From: Nodosilinea sp. FACHB-131
GTDB lineage: Bacteria > Cyanobacteriota > Cyanobacteriia > Phormidesmidales > Phormidesmidaceae
Direction: 5' to 3'
Length of the DNA stretch: 64,000 bases
Assembly (NCBI RefSeq): GCF_014695395.1
Contig: NZ_JACJOF010000007.1
Coordinates: forward strand, 248,001-312,000
Both the position numbers and the translations under genes were made by a program. Of this stretch, positions 62,913 through 64,000 are shown in pieces. The notes beneath the pieces were generated by a model. That model searched no databases, was not told the DNA's origin, and saw nothing but the letters and a program-made list of their open reading frames with translations. How positions within the stretch are numbered: position 1 is the first letter of the stretch; each line of letters opens with the position of its first letter.

Positions 62913-64000
62913 ATGAAGTTTCGCTCGTTTATTCGACCCCTTGCCATTGCCGCTGGGCTGTTGCTGGTGCTGGGTTTGGGCCTGCTGGGGCGTTTGACAC
63001 TCAATACTCCCCTATACCTGATTGAGCGCGGCGGGCAAGCTCAGCCGTTGGCGCTTCAGTTTGTGCCCAAGCAGTCGCCTGTCGTTGCCTCGGTGCTAGT
63101 GCGCCCTGATCGCCTCGCTAGCCTGTGGGAATACCTGACTGCTCCCCGCCTGCGCCAGGAGACCCGCCACGATCAGGAACTGATTGAGCAAGCGCTACTG
63201 GCCAACACTGGTCTTAACTACAGCCGCGATATCCAGCCGTGGCTAGGGGAAGAGGTGACCGCTGCCATGGTGACCCCCGATCTCGATCAAGACTCTACCA
63301 ATGGCACCAATCCTGGCTATCTGGTTGCCCTGGCCTGCAACGACAGTTTGGCGGCCCAGGCGGCGCTAGAACTCTATTGGCAGAACCGCGCGATCGCCGG
63401 TGACGCCCTTACCTTTGAAGATTTTTCGGGCAATCGGTTGATCTACGCCCAGCGCAGCGCCCCGCGATCGGCCCAGGCAGAAACGGCCTCGCTGGCCACA
63501 GCCCTGGTTGCCAACCGCTACGTGCTGGCCGCCAACCACCCCGATGTGCTGCGCCAAGCCCTCACCGCTGCCCAGTCTACCGACCTAAATCTTCAGAGCG
63601 ATCGCCGCTACAAGGCCGCCCTGGGGGAGCTGCCCAGTCAGCGGGTGGGGTTGCTGGCGCTAAACCTGCCCATGGTCAGCCAGTGGCTCAACCCCGATCG
63701 GAATTTTGCTGAGGCACTAGTCGAGCTGGGTGATTTTGGGACCGCTGATGACCAAGTGAGTTGGGCGCTGATGTCGTGGCAGCTCTCCCGCGAGGGGCTA
63801 GTGGGCCACACAGCGCTGCTGGCTGCCCAGGGGCATCGTCTCCATCCCCAGCGGGCCAGGGCAACCGATTGGGACAACATTGTGCCCTACCTGCCGGGGG
63901 ATCTAGCGGTGACCGCGATCGGCTCTGATCTGATAACCCTGGGGCAGCGTATCAATCCTCTGCTGGCCCTAGCCTCTTCCACCGGCGAGGGAAGATTTCC
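62913..64000 (+). CDS. DUF3352 domain protein, 3' end outside the window
   Basis: The frame is open from the ATG at 62913 to the window end (about 362 codons). An N-terminal hydrophobic anchor (LAIAAGLLLVLGLGLLGRLT) is followed by the DUF3352 pattern: FVPKQSPVVASVLVRPDRLA, DIQPWLGEEVTAAMVTPDLD, NPGYLVALAC, GNRLIYAQRS and, near the end, VPYLPGDLAVTAIGSDL. This family is cell-envelope associated and of unknown function. Confidence 0.85.
   Translation, partial: MKFRSFIRPLAIAAGLLLVLGLGLLGRLTLNTPLYLIERGGQAQPLALQFVPKQSPVVASVLVRPDRLASLWEYLTAPRLRQETRHDQELIEQALLANTGLNYSRDIQPWLGEEVTAAMVTPDLDQDSTNGTNPGYLVALACNDSLAAQAALELYWQNRAIAGDALTFEDFSGNRLIYAQRSAPRSAQAETASLATALVANRYVLAANHPDVLRQALTAAQSTDLNLQSDRRYKAALGELPSQRVGLLALNLPMVSQWLNPDRNFAEALVELGDFGTADDQVSWALMSWQLSREGLVGHTALLAAQGHRLHPQRARATDWDNIVPYLPGDLAVTAIGSDLITLGQRINPLLALASSTGEGRF

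Noticed and set aside
1..64000. tRNA genes, rRNA, CRISPR arrays and insertion sequences
   Set aside because: Reading the gaps by eye I found no T-arm/acceptor pairing, no regularly spaced direct repeats and no transposase frame. A dedicated tRNA search could still reveal one.

Overview
The window is chromosomal DNA of an oxygenic cyanobacterium. The evidence is a form IB RuBisCO operon (rbcL-rbcX-rbcS), psbA and psbO for photosystem II, two CpcS/CpeS-family bilin lyase homologues, a CRR6-type NDH-1 maturation factor, a Ycf33/DUF751 protein, a DUF1830 protein and a photosystem II high-light radical SAM protein. The HIP1 octamer GCGATCGC is scattered throughout genes and gaps. The high GC and gene content fit a filamentous Leptolyngbya/Nodosilinea-like lineage, but that placement is inference. 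I see no rRNA or tRNA gene, no insertion sequence and no CRISPR array.

Layout. 1-7 kb: 5'-truncated alpha/beta hydrolase, ExoD-like protein, cytosolic-looking subtilase, TPR-like exported protein, the BolA/monothiol glutaredoxin pair and an MFS transporter. 7-12 kb (minus strand): CHAT protease-like protein, DUF928 protein and a CHASE2-GGDEF-EAL protein in one gene train. 12-14.4 kb: rpmG-rpsR-RNase R/II-type operon. 14.7-18.2 kb: two divergent bilin lyase homologues, a cyclase-family protein and a beta-propeller protein. 18.6-25.2 kb: the photosynthesis block rbcLXS, a TetR regulator, a psbA paralogue with a rewritten quinone loop, and psbO. 25.5-30.6 kb: accessory genes, including a chimeric DUF4334 protein and a broken hexapeptide-repeat gene. 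30.8-36.7 kb (minus): BaiN-like flavoprotein with an ExbB channel, DUF2993, a DAHP synthase with an elaborate leader, frr and pyrH. 36.7-50.6 kb: housekeeping and membrane genes (phytol/polyprenol kinase, proline iminopeptidase, NAD(P)HX repair enzyme, rhomboid, trpD, GH3, rbfA, a Dam-like methylase, CRR6). 51-64 kb: sigma factor, degenerate MBL protein, ABC ATPase, high-light radical SAM protein, DICT protein, pentapeptide protein, ArsH and a DUF3352 protein cut by the window end.

Two features stand out. First, the DAHP synthase gene on the minus strand is preceded by two complete transcription attenuators in tandem. Each has a short aromatic-rich leader peptide (one contains F-Y-F-W-W, the other N-W-H-Y-G-F-F-Y), an antiterminator pairing and an intrinsic terminator. 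A good sigma-70 promoter lies upstream. This would let shortage of any aromatic amino acid switch on the first step of the shikimate pathway. Second, the psbA paralogue keeps every water-oxidation ligand I can check. Its QB-pocket loop, however, is replaced by an unrelated sequence five residues longer. The gene faces a divergent TetR regulator across two near-perfect palindromes exactly 50 bp apart that bracket a candidate psbA promoter, so this special D1 is probably made only under a specific condition.
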